Notes: generated by a model from the sequence alone, not told the origin. A stretch of DNA of 64,000 bases from Rhodosorus marinus (GCA_029953675.1 JAMWBK010000006.1:620001-684000); one strand, 5' to 3'. Shown: positions 45,853 through 57,967, counted from the stretch's first letter. Translations and numbers: made by a program.

Positions 45853-46781
45853 TCGTCAATAGAGGGTTTGAACAACTCCTCTAACAACTTACTGCAAGTT
45901 CATTCTCGATCATGCGGCGTACGAGATTCTATTGGCCATGAGGCCATCTCGCAAGGATCTCCAATAACACTTGGTTTTCTAGCCATTGGCTATTATATAG
46001 CTGATGACGCCTCGCCCCGGAGCTTGACCGGAAGGAGAGACCATGCCAAAGGCCTACCGAAAACTGACTGCTTCAGCATGTTATTGAGAATAGTAACGAC
46101 AAAATTTTCCATTAACGCCTTAACGAATTTCACTGCCTCTGTAGAGTGCTTGAGATTGTCCGGACGAATCAAGTGGTCTTAGTTAGACCCAATAGGATCC
46201 ATGCTGCAAAGAGCTTGTGCTGGCTTCAACCTTTGCAAACAAGAAGGACGACTTGATCATCCTCACGTCACGTGAACTTTATCCGCTCGAAATCTGCAAC
46301 GTAAAAACTTCTACGAAAATTCCTAGATCAGCAACAGGCGGAGAATGAACGCCATGTCTCCCTAGTACAGCAGGGGAGCCGTATCTATTCCGAATTGATA
46401 AGTCCAATCGTCCAGCGGCTAAAGCGCAAGCCGAGGGTCTGCAGCTCTGAGAAGAAGTCATCGCGAACAATGGCAAACGAGCACTGATGCCGTTCGAGGC
46501 CAGCAGCATCTCTAGAGGCATAAGCACGGGAGTGGATCCATTCCTTTTTCAGCTAGTGCTGAGATATCTGAGCCCTTGAAAGGAGAACATTCGATAGCGA
46601 GGGGTTGAAAACACTGCCGACTTCGGCGGCTATCCAGGCTTGTGGAAGACAAAGCATTGGTTAGGCTTGGGATCTTGGCCGCTCGGTCTGCATAAGGAGC
46701 AATAGTTTATAGCGTGAAACTGGGAGAGTGCAAGTGTGACCAGAGATGGACGTCTTATGAGCTTTGGCATCCAGTCTATCC
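45853..46781. other. Intergenic, no gene seen
   Basis: About 0.93 kb between two plus-strand genes. Only short frames without motifs, including a minus-strand frame at 46279-46527 with poor support. Confidence 0.45.
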
Positions 46782-48089
46782 ATGGAAAGCTCAGCTTCTA
46801 GCAGTGCTGGCAATCATTCTGTGCCAACTGAATCTGATGATACGAATGATCCCGAAGAGGGGACTGAGGAGCTGGAGACGGAAGATGCGCGAAACAAGAA
46901 ACGAGCAGGAACAAGGAAAAGGAAGAGGGAGGCTACGTTCGACCCACCGCCATTCGCTTGGCTTTCCTCTGCTGCATCGAAAAGACGTCGAGATGTGAAC
47001 TATAGGAGGTACGTTAGGCTAGCGGCTGTGCTTGGTGAAAGAGTTGCCGAGCATGACTGGGCTATGGTTGCCCCCATTGCAAGTGTCCTGGCTAGAAAGT
47101 ATCATTCGCGGACTTCTCTGACGAATCGGAGTTACCCTCGTGAAATCACGTGGGCCATTGTAGATACGCTGCGAGTTCTGAGGACGAAGAAGGAGCCTGA
47201 ACTGAACGTAGACAATTCTATAGAAGCAATATTGAGAGCGGCTGTGGAAGCACCGGATTCGTATGCCGTTTCCGGAGCCTCCATTACCCACAGAACAGCC
47301 GCTGGGATTGAGCTGTTGTTTCATCAGGTTCGACAAGGAGAGAAAGCCGTCGCGCTGAAGGAAGCGTCTGCACGGAGTATTCTCAGTCCTTTTCGTGACT
47401 CTGCTGTTTATCACTGGGCTGTTGGCTCTCTGGCTCTATACATTGCACAGGCTGATGAAGTGCAACCTCAAGACGGTCAATGGGCAGATGAAACTACTCA
47501 GATTGCATTTGACGAGCTGCAAAGGGCTCTCGAAATGGAACCTTCAGTCTTTGCGTACGCGAAGAAGCTCATCAGTGCCGAGCATCTTGTTGGTAACCAC
47601 GAGAGAGCACTTGAAGTGCTCGAAAAATTCTGCGAAGACAACCCAGACGATATATTAGCACTTGAAGAACTTCTTCAGACCAAGCCTTCTCTAACGACGG
47701 CGAACCAGCTGCTCAATTTGAGCCCATTGTCGGCAAGAGCCCTTAGCATTGTGGAAGCTGAAGGACAAGTCAAGAATCGTGCCGATGCCTACGCCTCTAG
47801 AATCGAGCACGGTGATAGGTCCGGATGGAATTCGCTTGGCAACCTCCTTTCCCTGTATCCAGAGCAAGTCCCCGAACAACTCTGGAAGCGCTCCCCAAGA
47901 AGGAACTGGTGGCCAACAGCTTACTTCTCGTCGAAAGCAGCCAAACTGGACGTGGAGGCAGATCTGAACATGGCCCAGTCGAAGGCATCGATTGCGAAGC
48001 GATTTTCTCAAGTTTCTAAAAACGCGTCGATGAGGAACTACTACAAGAAGGTCGAAGAGCTGTTGGACGTATGGACAAACAACTCCTAA
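46782..48089 (+). CDS. TAF1A: TAF1A-like subunit of the RNA polymerase I selectivity factor SL1/TIF-IB
   Basis: Single exon, start MESSASSSAGNHSVPTESDD, 435 aa (human TAF1A about 450). An acidic, Ser-rich N-terminus and a basic patch (NKKRAGTRKRKRE) precede a helical-repeat body. Two blocks match human TAF1A as I remember it. One is EHDWAMVAPIASVLARKYHS followed by REITWAIVDTLRVL, compared with HQWQQAAEYMYSYFQ ... PEIIWKLGSEIL. The other, near the C-terminus, is RRNWWPTAYFSSKAAK, compared with RKNWWPGFHFSYFWAK. The length and position of both blocks agree. TAF1A with TBP, TAF1B and TAF1C recruits Pol I to the rRNA promoter in the nucleolus. TPR-like repeats occur in between (EHLVGNHERALEVLEKFCED). 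The assignment is by remembered motifs. Confidence 0.7.
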   Translation: MESSASSSAGNHSVPTESDDTNDPEEGTEELETEDARNKKRAGTRKRKREATFDPPPFAWLSSAASKRRRDVNYRRYVRLAAVLGERVAEHDWAMVAPIASVLARKYHSRTSLTNRSYPREITWAIVDTLRVLRTKKEPELNVDNSIEAILRAAVEAPDSYAVSGASITHRTAAGIELLFHQVRQGEKAVALKEASARSILSPFRDSAVYHWAVGSLALYIAQADEVQPQDGQWADETTQIAFDELQRALEMEPSVFAYAKKLISAEHLVGNHERALEVLEKFCEDNPDDILALEELLQTKPSLTTANQLLNLSPLSARALSIVEAEGQVKNRADAYASRIEHGDRSGWNSLGNLLSLYPEQVPEQLWKRSPRRNWWPTAYFSSKAAKLDVEADLNMAQSKASIAKRFSQVSKNASMRNYYKKVEELLDVWTNNS

Positions 48090-49308
48090 TGTATCGATAA
48101 AACTCCCAAATTCAGAAGCAGAACTCCCCAGCAAGGCTTCTAGTGAACAGAATTTCCAGACAGAATATAAACCAAGGCTGACGATGAACCCAGCACAAAT
48201 TGGAATCTAAGCCCAGCTGCTATATTGGGGTGAATAGCAGGTTATCCATCCGGCCACTGCTGCGATGGAATCCACGCCGGCTCGGGTCGTAAGAGCCAAG
48301 CCCACTGATGGACGGTGGAGTAACCCTCGAGAGACGGAGTACGACTGTGGTACGATGGCATGAGCATGAGTGATTGCGGCCGCAGACTTGATCTAAGGGA
48401 TCAGTGCGGCTGGCGAACTAAGCTCTAGAAGCGCTAACAAGCATGTAAAGAACGCACACCGGATGAAACAACGCAGTATCGCTACCGGGCTTTACAAGAG
48501 ATTTATAACGACAATTCCAATGGTTAAGAGGTTTACCATAATCAGCTCCTCTAGCGCGGACGTATTTTCAACACGGTACGAGAAGATTTGTTGCTTCAGG
48601 CGCTCCGTATCTTGCTCTCTATGATGCGAGCCCTTCCATCTGCTCGAATAGCCAAAACAACTCAATGCAATACCCTACATCAGGGACAGGGAGGAGCAAC
48701 TACCGCGGAGCAACTACCGCGCGAAGGAAAAGTACCAAGAAAGGCAGCTCCGCCCACGACTACTAAACAGAACCTAAAGCCCAAAACACCCAATTGATTC
48801 GGATATTTTCTGTACGAAGCACAAAACTGAGAAGCAAAAAGGCCTCAGCAGGTTGGAGCAGACAAGTCATTCCACGAATTCCAAGACCAGAATCCACTTT
48901 TACAAATCCCTCTGATGAAAACCGATTTCAAATTGTCTAAATGGATCTCACGGCGATGTCCGTCGATGTTCACGCTCATGACGACTTCGCGGACTTTGCG
49001 CGTACCTTGATGCAGAGCAGAATAATTCTCTGCCGATTGCAAGAAAAGAGTTGAAGCCGCTCACCTGATTACAAAGACAAGACTTTTCAAAGTGGGTGTA
49101 GGGACAACCGCGCCAATGCCAAGCAGGGTCCCACGGCGGTGTCATCAATGTTCACGGCCATGACGAAGACCCGATTTCGTACAGTGGCGGACGGGACAAA
49201 AAGGTAAGAACTTTAACTTCTGCTGAGTGGTGTACTAGATAGGGAGCTCTTTGTTAATAAGATACTGGATGATGATGAGCAGTAGAGAGAACTGCTGAAA
49301 AGAAAGTT
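48090..49308. other. Intergenic with a diverged local duplication
   Basis: 1.2 kb without a supported gene between TAF1A and UTP21, both on the plus strand. Two related segments at 48941-48993 and 49125-49171 are listed as a repeat. The last 100 bases (49210-49308) are the likely UTP21 leader. Confidence 0.45.
48941..49171. repeat. Two diverged direct copies of a ~50-bp segment
   Basis: Copy one contains CTCACGGCGATGTCCGTCGA followed by TGTTCACGCTCATGACGA. Copy two contains CCCACGGCGGTGTCATCA followed by ATGTTCACGGCCATGACGA. They are in the same orientation about 180 bases apart. On the minus strand both read as V-M-(S/A)-V-N-I-D, so the duplicated piece could be a fragment of coding DNA. 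Confidence 0.6.
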
Positions 49309-52300
49309 ATGGGTTTGTACAGCGATTATCGTGTGTTGGGACTTGTTTGCGATGGTCCTGCACAGGGTAGTTGTGGTTCGGTTGTGAACTCTCTGGGGAG
49401 TAAGTGGTTTGTGACCTGTCCTGTAGATAAAGGACGATCCGTACATCTGTATGACGCGTCTACGTTACGCTTGAAGGGTTCTGCCAAGGTATGTAGCGGG
49501 AGTGAGTTCATCGCTGCATTAGCTGCAGCGGGTGAGGTCACGTTCGCGGCGGTGGGTCGGGACATTGTCGTGTTGAAGAGGATGAAGCGAGTGGCAACTT
49601 GGAGTGCGCATGAGGATGCTATCACTTCGTTGTTGGTTTTTGGAAACTATTTATTGTCTGTGTCTGCGAATGAAAATCGGGTAATTGCGTGGAACAGAGA
49701 AGATGGAAAAATTGCATCGGACTTCTATGTGAATCCGGGCTTTCATATTACGACAATTACACATCCTCCAACGTAAGGACCATTCCAAACAAAAGCTCGC
49801 AATTGCTAGAGGAAGTTGAGACGGAATGGACCCGTTGTTATTATCGCTACCATCCTGTTTCTGCCATGCGTATCAACAGATACCTCAATAAGGTGCTACT
49901 CGGAGGACAGGATGGAAGCTTGCAGCTATGGAATGTTCGAACGACGAAGCTTATCCACAAGTTTCGAGGCTTTGGATCCGCGATCACCAATCTCGAGCCC
50001 AGTTCAGTCGTGGACGTTGTTGCTGTTGGTCACGCAGACGGAAACACAGTTCTTCACAATTTTCGGTTTGATGAGAGCGTGTTATCTTTCAAACACAGCG
50101 AAGAATCTTCTGGTAAGAATAAGAACCGTTGTCAAGCTCGTCGTGCTCTTCCCTATGCCGTCATGCTTTCCGTGCGTCTCTCGCTGTATTCAAGAGGCAA
50201 GATCCAGCTCAGCGTTGAAAAGATTCCATTGCCTGAATCACAGCAGAATTTAGTGCATTATGCTAGCAGTTCGAGCTATATGTTTCTATCTTGAATTCTC
50301 TAAGACCCTTTTGTTCCTGGTTGCAAAAATGGAATTCGGTCTGCGTGACTCGTGAGACTGAATACCCTCATTGTTTTTACTGTTACTTTTGGTTCCTTTG
50401 TCAGTTACTAGCCTCTGTTTTAGAAGCGATGGGGATGAGAGCCTGGTCATTTCACACGCTAATGGCGATCTCGCGGTGTGGGACCTGAACGAGCGGCGAC
50501 TTCGCATGATATCTCACGAAGTTCATAAAGGAGGAGTGGCTACGTCGAGCTTTACCTCGGGGGAGCCTGTTCTCATTACGACTGGACTGACGGACAACTG
50601 TCTCAAGGTTCACATTTTCGATCAACCAGACGGATCTCCGCGTGTTCTGCGCTTCAGATCCGGGCACGTGGGCCCCCCGGTGAGGGTTAGGTTCTGCGGT
50701 GGAGATGGAAGGCAGTTGATCTCGGCTGGTTTGGACCGTGAACTTCGAGTGATTTCCACCATTCGCGATGCTCAGAATAGGGTCATTTCTCAGAAAGCCC
50801 TCAGGAAGCGAAAACGGCGTTCCGAAGCGAAGATACGCTCGGAGCTCGTAGTCGATGACCAGTTCGCGGGCCTCCCACCGGTTGTGGATATCGCGGTCGG
50901 CTCTGCCAGGCGTGAAGATGAGGATTTCGCGAACATTGTGACAGCTCATGAAGGGATTAAGGGAGCATTCACATGGCGCATGGAGTCCGGCGCACTAGCC
51001 TCCCATGTACTGAGAACTGAGGACGACGAGACCCCGAATGCTAACGGAATTTCTATGAAAGTAACTTCAACCTCTGTACAAATCTCCCCAGCGGGCCACA
51101 TCGCCTTCGTTGGATGTTCGGATGGATCCCTCAGCTCTTACAACCTTCAAAGCGGCCGACTCGTCGCTAGATCTCCCGAGAAGCACAAAGCGCGCATCAC
51201 GGCAATAGCAATTGATTCGATTGGAGAGACTCTCGTAAGCGGATCTGATGATCAATCGCTCAAGTTTTGGGACGCTCACACTATGCAGGCTAGTGGGGAG
51301 CCTATCACACTCAAGAGTGGTATCGAGTTGATCTCATGGAGTGTCGATTCAGACCTTATTGCGGCTGGCTGCGACGACCTTTCGGTAAAACAGACGCCTC
51401 TCCCAGATCTGATTGTGAAGATTGCTTCTCATCATAGTGACGTTCTTTCTCTCCATTTAGATTCGGATCTATGATGCTGAGACGCGCAAGCTAGCGCGAC
51501 GCTTGAAAGGACATACAGCGAGAATAACGGATCTGTGCTTTGCTCCTAGCGGAAGGTGGATTCTATCCTCCTCCATGGACGCATCGCTTCGAACGTGGGA
51601 TCTGCTTGCGGGCGTAGAGGTTGATAAGCTGGATTGCGAGTCACCGCCAACTTCCATCGCTCTATCACCGGAAGGTAGCTTTGTCGCAGTCGTTTTCGCT
51701 GGGGAAGTCGGCATAACCTTGCTCGTGAACAAGGCGCACTTCGGAGCAGCATCGATGTCGTTAGGGAAGGATGACGAGCAAGGCCAGACAGGAGGGCAGC
51801 TCAATGAGCTCGATGTATCCATAGCTGATGATTTGGTAACGCTGTCCAGCGTGCCAGTGTCCCAGTGGATAGTTCTGTCAAACCTTGAACTGCTTCGGGA
51901 GCGGAACAAGCCGAAGGTCCCGGTGAAGAAATCAGAGTCCGCTCCTTTCTTCTTACCAACGACGAAGGGGCTGAATCCTTCTTTCGACGTGAAGTCACAG
52001 CCACGAGGTACTATGCTTCGCACTCGAGCTCTGGCGTAGTCTTTGTCAATATTTGACTTGAAATTTTCCTCTGCGCCCTGCCTCCTCTAATGTCATTGCC
52101 AGAAATTGTTGAGCAGAAAAGTGACCGTGCGTTTGGGTCACTTATGGAGCTGAGCGAATTTGGAAGGCTTTGTGTTGATGGCAAGTACGCGACAGCGTTG
52201 GAGTTAGCCAAAAAACTTGGGCCTTCTGGAATTGACCTGCAGCTTCGTTCAATTGAGGACACGGACAGCCAGCTGTCTGTACTGAAGTATTTCGTTTACG

Positions 52301-52598
52301 CGCTGTCATTACAGAAGGATTTTGATCTTATCGAAGCACACATGGGTAGGTAGATCCCGGCAATCCTTCCGCCCGCAGCAGCACAGCTCGTCAGTGATTC
52401 TAATCGACCACAAATTTTGTGTGGCGGTCGCTTGAAGACCTATTTCTTAGGATCCATGGTGGCCAACTCGCGGAGGAAAGACAGTGCGCAATGCAATTGC
52501 GGGAGTTGAAAGCTGTTCATGAGGACGCTTGGAAGGATCTCAGGGACTCGTTTTCCATGGTCCTCACTCTAACTGCCCATTTCTCTGGTCAGCAGTAG
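49309..52598 (+). CDS. UTP21: UTP21/WDR36, WD40 protein of the small-subunit processome
   Basis: Six exons: 49309-49772, 49880-50112, 50405-51384, 51461-52007, 52103-52345 and 52438-52598, phase-consistent, 875 aa (human WDR36 951). Two WD40 propellers are visible, with LGGQDGSLQLWNVRTTKLIH, ANGDLAVWDLNERRL, SGSDDQSLKFWD and SSMDASLRTWDLLAG. The segment KKSESAPFFLPTTKGLNPSF and the C-terminal Utp21 domain (LAKKLGPSGIDLQLRSIEDT, then DLFLRIHGGQLAEER) are diagnostic. The protein is a UTP-B component that binds the 5' external transcribed spacer during 18S rRNA processing in the nucleolus. The second intron is 292 nt, the longest in the window. The last acceptor (CTTGAAG at 52437) restores the conserved LFLRIH block. 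Confidence 0.94.
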
Positions 52599-52814
52599 TC
52601 ATTGGGATGCTGTTGTTTCCAGAGGTTTTTGTTGATTAACTGTTCCCTTTTCGCATAGTAAAGAACGCAACTTTTTAAACTACTTCAGTGGAACCGCCAG
52701 CTTTAGCATTGAATGGTCCCCATCCTCAGCGTCCGTTTCGCCACTTGAACGAGAGCACGCATGCAGATGAGCAATGCGATTTTCAGACTTTGCTGCCAAT
52801 AATTCTTTATTTAT

Positions 52815-53946
52815 CTATGCGGCAGAAATAGTAATGTTTGTGCCCTTGCTCAGGAACTCAGAATACTCCTGGAACGGACTGCGAGTGAACACGGTCTCTC
52901 TCCAGAGCTCTGGTGTAAGGAAGCTATATGTTTTGGAGATAGCATCAAAGGTGGCCTTGGCGAAGTTTCCAAGGGTTCGCGTATGTCCAGTTGAGGCCGT
53001 GAACACGTCTTCATAGCCGGCCATGGTTAGCAGTTTCTTCGGTACTCGTGCAGCAACAATTCCAGTTCCTCGGGGTGCAGGCACAAGCCTAAATCGAACT
53101 GATCCGCACTTGCCAGTAACCTAAAGGTTGGAATGCACGCGGTGTATTAGAAACATACCAGGCCAGAACAAACGAACGTACACTCTTCGCACAACTTATG
53201 CCCCTGAGTAATCGTACCTTGCACGGAACTGTGTGCGGTTGACCGATCTTGTTTCCCCAGTATCCTCTTCGAACCGGAACAATGGCAAGCTTAGCGGCGA
53301 CGATTGCTCCACGAATAGCAGTTGCGACTTCCTTCGCGGTCTTCACACCAAGTCCAACGTGACCATTTGAGTCCCCAACAATAACGAAGGCCTTGAATCG
53401 AGTCCTCTGTCCTGCACGAGTCTGCTTCTGCACAGGCATGATCTTCAATACTTCATCCTTCAGCTTATCTTCTCCGAGGAAATGATCGATAATCTGGTAC
53501 TCCTTGACCGGGATCGAGAACAGGAAAACGTGCTCCAATCGCTGGATCTTCTTGTCCTTCACCAATCTTCCCAATTTCGTCATCGGAACCCATTCCTTCC
53601 TCTCATCTCCTCCACGTCGGGAACCTCTACCCCGTCGTCCACCACGTCCCCCCCTCGGACCACCCGGAAAACCGCCTCCGCGTCCACCGCGGGCACCTTA
53701 GCATTCCACAAAACCAGGAACAAAACAAGAACAAAAAAGTCCAGAACGAGCGCTTGATCAGCCTCAATAAATCTCAAGAAAAAGTCAAAAGAAACCCCGC
53801 ACACCCTCTTTCTCGCGACGAAAGACTAACAAAAAAAAAACAACTAAAAAAACCCACCCACAGGCCTCCTCAAAACAAAACAACGATAAAAACAGCTCCT
53901 CCCCCACTATTCACTTACCGTCCTTAGCTCCAGCAGCAGACTGCAT
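52815..53946 (-). CDS. RPS2: Cytosolic ribosomal protein uS5 (RPS2)
   Basis: Three minus-strand exons: 53946-53919, 53696-53218 and 53120-52815, phase-consistent, 270 aa (human 293). The N-terminus is [18 protein letters not shown] and continues with an RGG-rich segment, as in animal RPS2. [20 protein letters not shown] follows, then [20 protein letters not shown] (the S5 double-stranded RNA-binding domain), [40 protein letters not shown] and [20 protein letters not shown]. uS5 lines the mRNA entry channel of the 40S subunit. A 28-nt first exon followed by a 222-nt intron is a common layout for ribosomal protein genes. It converges on UTP21 with 216 bases between stops. Confidence 0.96.
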
Positions 53947-56650
53947 GACTCCTTTCTCACTCAGCTACCCCTCCCTTCTCTCTCCCCCTCTCTCCCTCTC
54001 CCCCCTTTCTACCTATCTATCCCTTTACCCTTCTACCATCCCGCGACCCTTTCTTCTTCCCCACCCCCTAAACAACCCTTCCCATCAATGCCATCAAAAA
54101 AAAATTCCGACGTTCAATGCCCAACTTCATCCGTCCCCTCCTTCGCCGCGTCACCGCCGAAAGAAACCAAAAAAGCTCCAAACCCAAAGCGCAATCCAAA
54201 TATCAATCTACTCTTGTTATATTGACTGATACTATTCTACCCACGTTTTGCATAAGGCGAAGAATACAATGGGTTGCATCATGGCAAATTTTGTTGGGTT
54301 TCAAATTTAGTAACTTTTTAGAAGGAATAATGATGAGTAGGACCTTATCCGTACCCCTCTGCTGTTTCATAGACCTTTTTTCCGGTTGGTTTGACCTACA
54401 GCTGTCCACATTCTATGCCTGAATTTTCTGGAAGGGGTAGGATAGAATGTTGATTATTTCCTTTTTTTGCTTATTGGTGTTAGGGGAGGGCGTAAGGTCA
54501 AGAAGTTCAGTCAGAGAGATTAAAGTTTGAAAATTAATGAGAGCATGGTTCGCTGGAGACGACTTTCCAGGGGGTAGAGAATTTCACTGTTTCTATTGTT
54601 TTTTGGGGTAGGAAAATGTGAGGGGGTTTGATTTTGAGTGAGAGGCGGAAATGAGGGATTTCTGCACCGCCGGCGCACTGCTGGATAATATTTTGAATAA
54701 ATGAATATTTTCAATGCGTGAAGTTTTCTTCTGGGAAACTTGTAGGAGGATTCCGAAATGGTTGAACTGCCGGTGAAGGTTTGGGACCGATTGTGGGACA
54801 CCGCGGGACAAAAACAAAGCCTCTCGATAATAGCCATTGTTGTTGAGCCGATCCCGCCCGCGATTGTTGCACGGAGAAACAGCGCTAGGATCTGGCCTAG
54901 TATAAGAATATGATTGGGTCAGTGATCTGAAGTATGGTCGTGGACGATGCAGTCTGTGCGTAGCGCCATGGAAAACATTCTCCTGGTCGCAGGTTACTTG
55001 CTTTTGTTCAGGGCTCCTTTCTATGGTTAGTGTTTGGTGAATGGTTTCTAATTATTTTTGCTGCTGTCTGGGTAGATTTATACCACTAATGTCCTCTTCC
55101 AGACGTGTTCGTTGCCCCTGCATGACTTGCGAGTGTCACCAGTTGGAAACCTATCAACTAGCCAAGCTCCTGCCTGCTTGAAAATTTGTTCGTCATGGCA
55201 ACGTCCAGGGCCTCAACCGCCTTATCTCCACCCTGGACATTTCCGGAAAGTTTCACGGCGAAGAACAACTTTGCCTCCCCACCGAGAAACCCTTATCACG
55301 CTGATCTGATGGCTCGCTATGGTCGAGCGTGAGCGAAAAACCACGGCGAACCTGACGGAACTTTTTCCTTTCCTTTGATCCAATAGCTTGGTCACTTGAT
55401 CTACTCCGTACATCATGCTATCTTGGCATTCGTCGGACGAGCAAATTGCTGTTCGCGCTAGGTCAATCCCTGTACCCGTTCGTCAGCAGAAAACGAACCT
55501 CAAGGGTTGCAGAGGCACAAAGTCCTATACCGAAGGGAGTATCATCTCGAGCCTATTGTAAGGACTCATTCAGGTCTTTATCGAGATCTCTTCATCCGCA
55601 GAACTTCACATATTCCAAGCGCTCCACCAGTTCTGCGTCGACGCTGCTGGCCTTCTTAGAGGTATGGCGGGTTCAACCTCCGCTAGATATAGTAGAGGAT
55701 GCGCGGCGGCAACAGCTGTGGAATGATGCCTAGAGGGGAATAGGGCCGACTCAGGCGGTGAGAAATCTCATCGTGGTACGGTGAGCAGTTCGGTGCCATA
55801 AAAGAGTGAGGTCTACTGCCTCAAGTCGTCAAACCGAAATATAATGTCAATGCGGAGGGTTTTAGAGAATGGAGTTAGCGGACCCAGGTCGAGGTGAAGA
55901 TAGCATGTAGTCTGGAGTGGAATCTACGAATTAAATCACCCAAGGATGCATCGTAGAACGCCCTGAAGAAGTACTTATAGGACATCCAGTACTAGTCGCC
56001 TGACAAAAGACTGTAAGGAGGTCGGGTCAAGCAAGAAGGAACCCACCGCGAAATACAATAGAACTGTGAGCAAAGTACCCGAAGGCGCCTAAAATGTACA
56101 TGGGGACATAGGACTGTATGTCTGGGTTGACCGTGACAGCAGGATAGGAGTAGATTAACGCAAACGGGTAGCTCTACCAGCATATGAGATCCATTTGTTA
56201 AAAGAGACAACGTTGTGTTACCCTTGCATGTGATAGTGTGGTCATTAGTGCTGGGACCGCGCTTGGACATGCAGTGGACATGCACGGACCTGCGAGACTG
56301 CCCAACGAGCTCAATTGAGCTCGGCCTCTGGTTCACTCGTAGAAAGTTTTAGTTAGGTCTCAACATGACCAGAGCGGTCTCCTTGAAGACGGTAATGCAC
56401 TAAAAGGAACCGTAGGACTGTTTCGAACTTCTTGTTTATTATCAGCTTCAACCGCCGCTAAGTACTCTTCTAGATTACGAAACGTCCGGTGCAGGTTCAC
56501 ATGGTATGCTTGTTGTATTTCTCCCATATAGATCCCGAGGTCAACATTTTCAAGAATCTTCAACAACGTATGGAGAAGAGTCGAACCCCAGAATCGAATC
56601 GTGCCTCCTTTACGATCAAGTGTGGTTCCCAATCTTTGCTTGTTTAATCC
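53947..56650. other. 2.7-kb gene-poor region
   Basis: Begins with a strong C/T tract (53945-54060), which is purine-rich on the RPS2 coding strand and lies directly upstream of its start codon, so it is probably promoter or leader. An ATATTGACTGATA motif lies near 54219. The remainder holds only short open frames without motifs. Confidence 0.45.
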
Positions 56651-57483
56651 TTAATTACCGCTCATCACCTTTTCCTCGAGAATACGCTCTTGCGGTTGAT
56701 GCCCAACAACTGTTTCAAACAGGTACGAAAACATGGCAAACGACGCACAACCCCTGATCGCAGCTTGTGGACCCTGCGGCGCAGAGAAGAGGGCTCCAGA
56801 TCCGCATGCTCCGATAACACTGTTGTATTTGTCGCTCTTCTCACGAGCCACCTAACAAGAGCAAGCATGAAAATCAATAAACAGCACTAGACAATGCCTT
56901 TTACCGGTATAGAATCTTCATGCAGTCGAACTCACCCGTGCGAGAGTCTGTAGCCCACTATACGCGGCACCAAGACTTCCCCATGTGCCTCCGTTTTGCT
57001 TTGCATTAGCCCATGCTGCCTGCAATGTTCTCTCAGACCATGCCCCAGAGACGAAACCGAAGATACCACCAATCACAGCGCCATTGAGGAAGCTAGTGGC
57101 GGTAATAATAGCCACTGTGATCACTTTCTCATACATCGTCCTGTTTCAGATAACAGAAATAACAACACAGAAACACCCCCAAAAAGTCATTGTGAGAAGC
57201 AGGCAAGAGGATGCGTAGCGAAAACCCATGGTCTCGGGCTTTGCTCGACGTTCCGGGGGAGGGGGGTGGGTCGGCGCGAGCCTGGCCACGACACTCACCA
57301 CTGCCGCTCCTCCTGCAGAGTACCCGGAGCCACATCCTTTGACCCCGCGATCGCAATCCTCGGTTCCCAAAACATAAACCCAGCCATCTGCTGCGGACAG
57401 CACCTCACCCTTCTCCGACGACCATTCCCAGATCCAACCGATCTCCCCATCCCGCCACCACTTGTCCCTCCGATCTGAAGCAT
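56651..57483 (-). CDS. Tim22/OEP16-like (PRAT family) membrane protein, 196 aa
   Basis: Three minus-strand exons: 57483-57299, 57140-56936 and 56851-56651, phase-consistent. The first exon (MLQIGGTSGGGMGRSVGSGN, then RRRRVRCCPQQMAG) is Gly/Arg-rich. Four hydrophobic, Gly-zipper-like helices follow: ATSFLNGAVIGGIFGFVSGA, WGSLGAAYSGLQTLARV, KYNSVIGACGSGALFSA and GPQAAIRGCASFAMFSYLFE. The D-K-x-N-S-x-x-x-A-C-x-S-G-A ... G-P-x-A-A-x-x-G-C motif matches Tim22 and related plastid PRAT proteins. These act in protein or amino-acid transport across organelle membranes. The subfamily is not settled. It ends EERILEEK-like before the stop. It is the second PRAT gene in this window, 39 kb from the first. 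Confidence 0.8.
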
Positions 57484-57967
57484 CTTCGATCCGAAAGCAA
57501 AACACACCAAACAAAAACAAATAGCAAGCTTGTCTATCAACCCCAAGAAATCAACCACTCATTAACAAAATGACCCGCAGCCTCTCACTCCTCCTCCCAC
57601 CAACAAATGCCCTCCCCCAGGCTAAACAATGCAAAACAGTCAAAAACCCAAACAAACATACACACACACCTTCCCTATCAAATTCTCCAGCCAGGCACGC
57701 CGTTGTCCCAATTCTATCAAAAGAAAAACGCCTTTTCGTCAAAAATTCCGCCACCATCAACAAGGGATTGGCTTCCGCTAAGCACTCTTCATTTCGCAGA
57801 TTGGTAAAATATGAATACCACTCTTAGTTATCATATCAATATTCAGTCCATTTTAATATTTTGACTGACTAATATAGGTGTGACCAGTGTTTTATAAAGT
57901 TTTCAATCTATAACATTGACTGAATATATGTGACGATTAAACGGATGCACGCGGTGGGGGTGGATGG
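57484..57967. other. Intergenic with ATATTGACTGA-type motifs
   Basis: No gene. 57834-57932 is AT-rich and carries several copies, in both orientations, of a TATTGACTGA/TCAGTCAATA-like motif (TCAATATTCAGTC, TTTTGACTGACTAATA, ACATTGACTGAATA). It may be a small inverted-repeat element. Confidence 0.45.
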
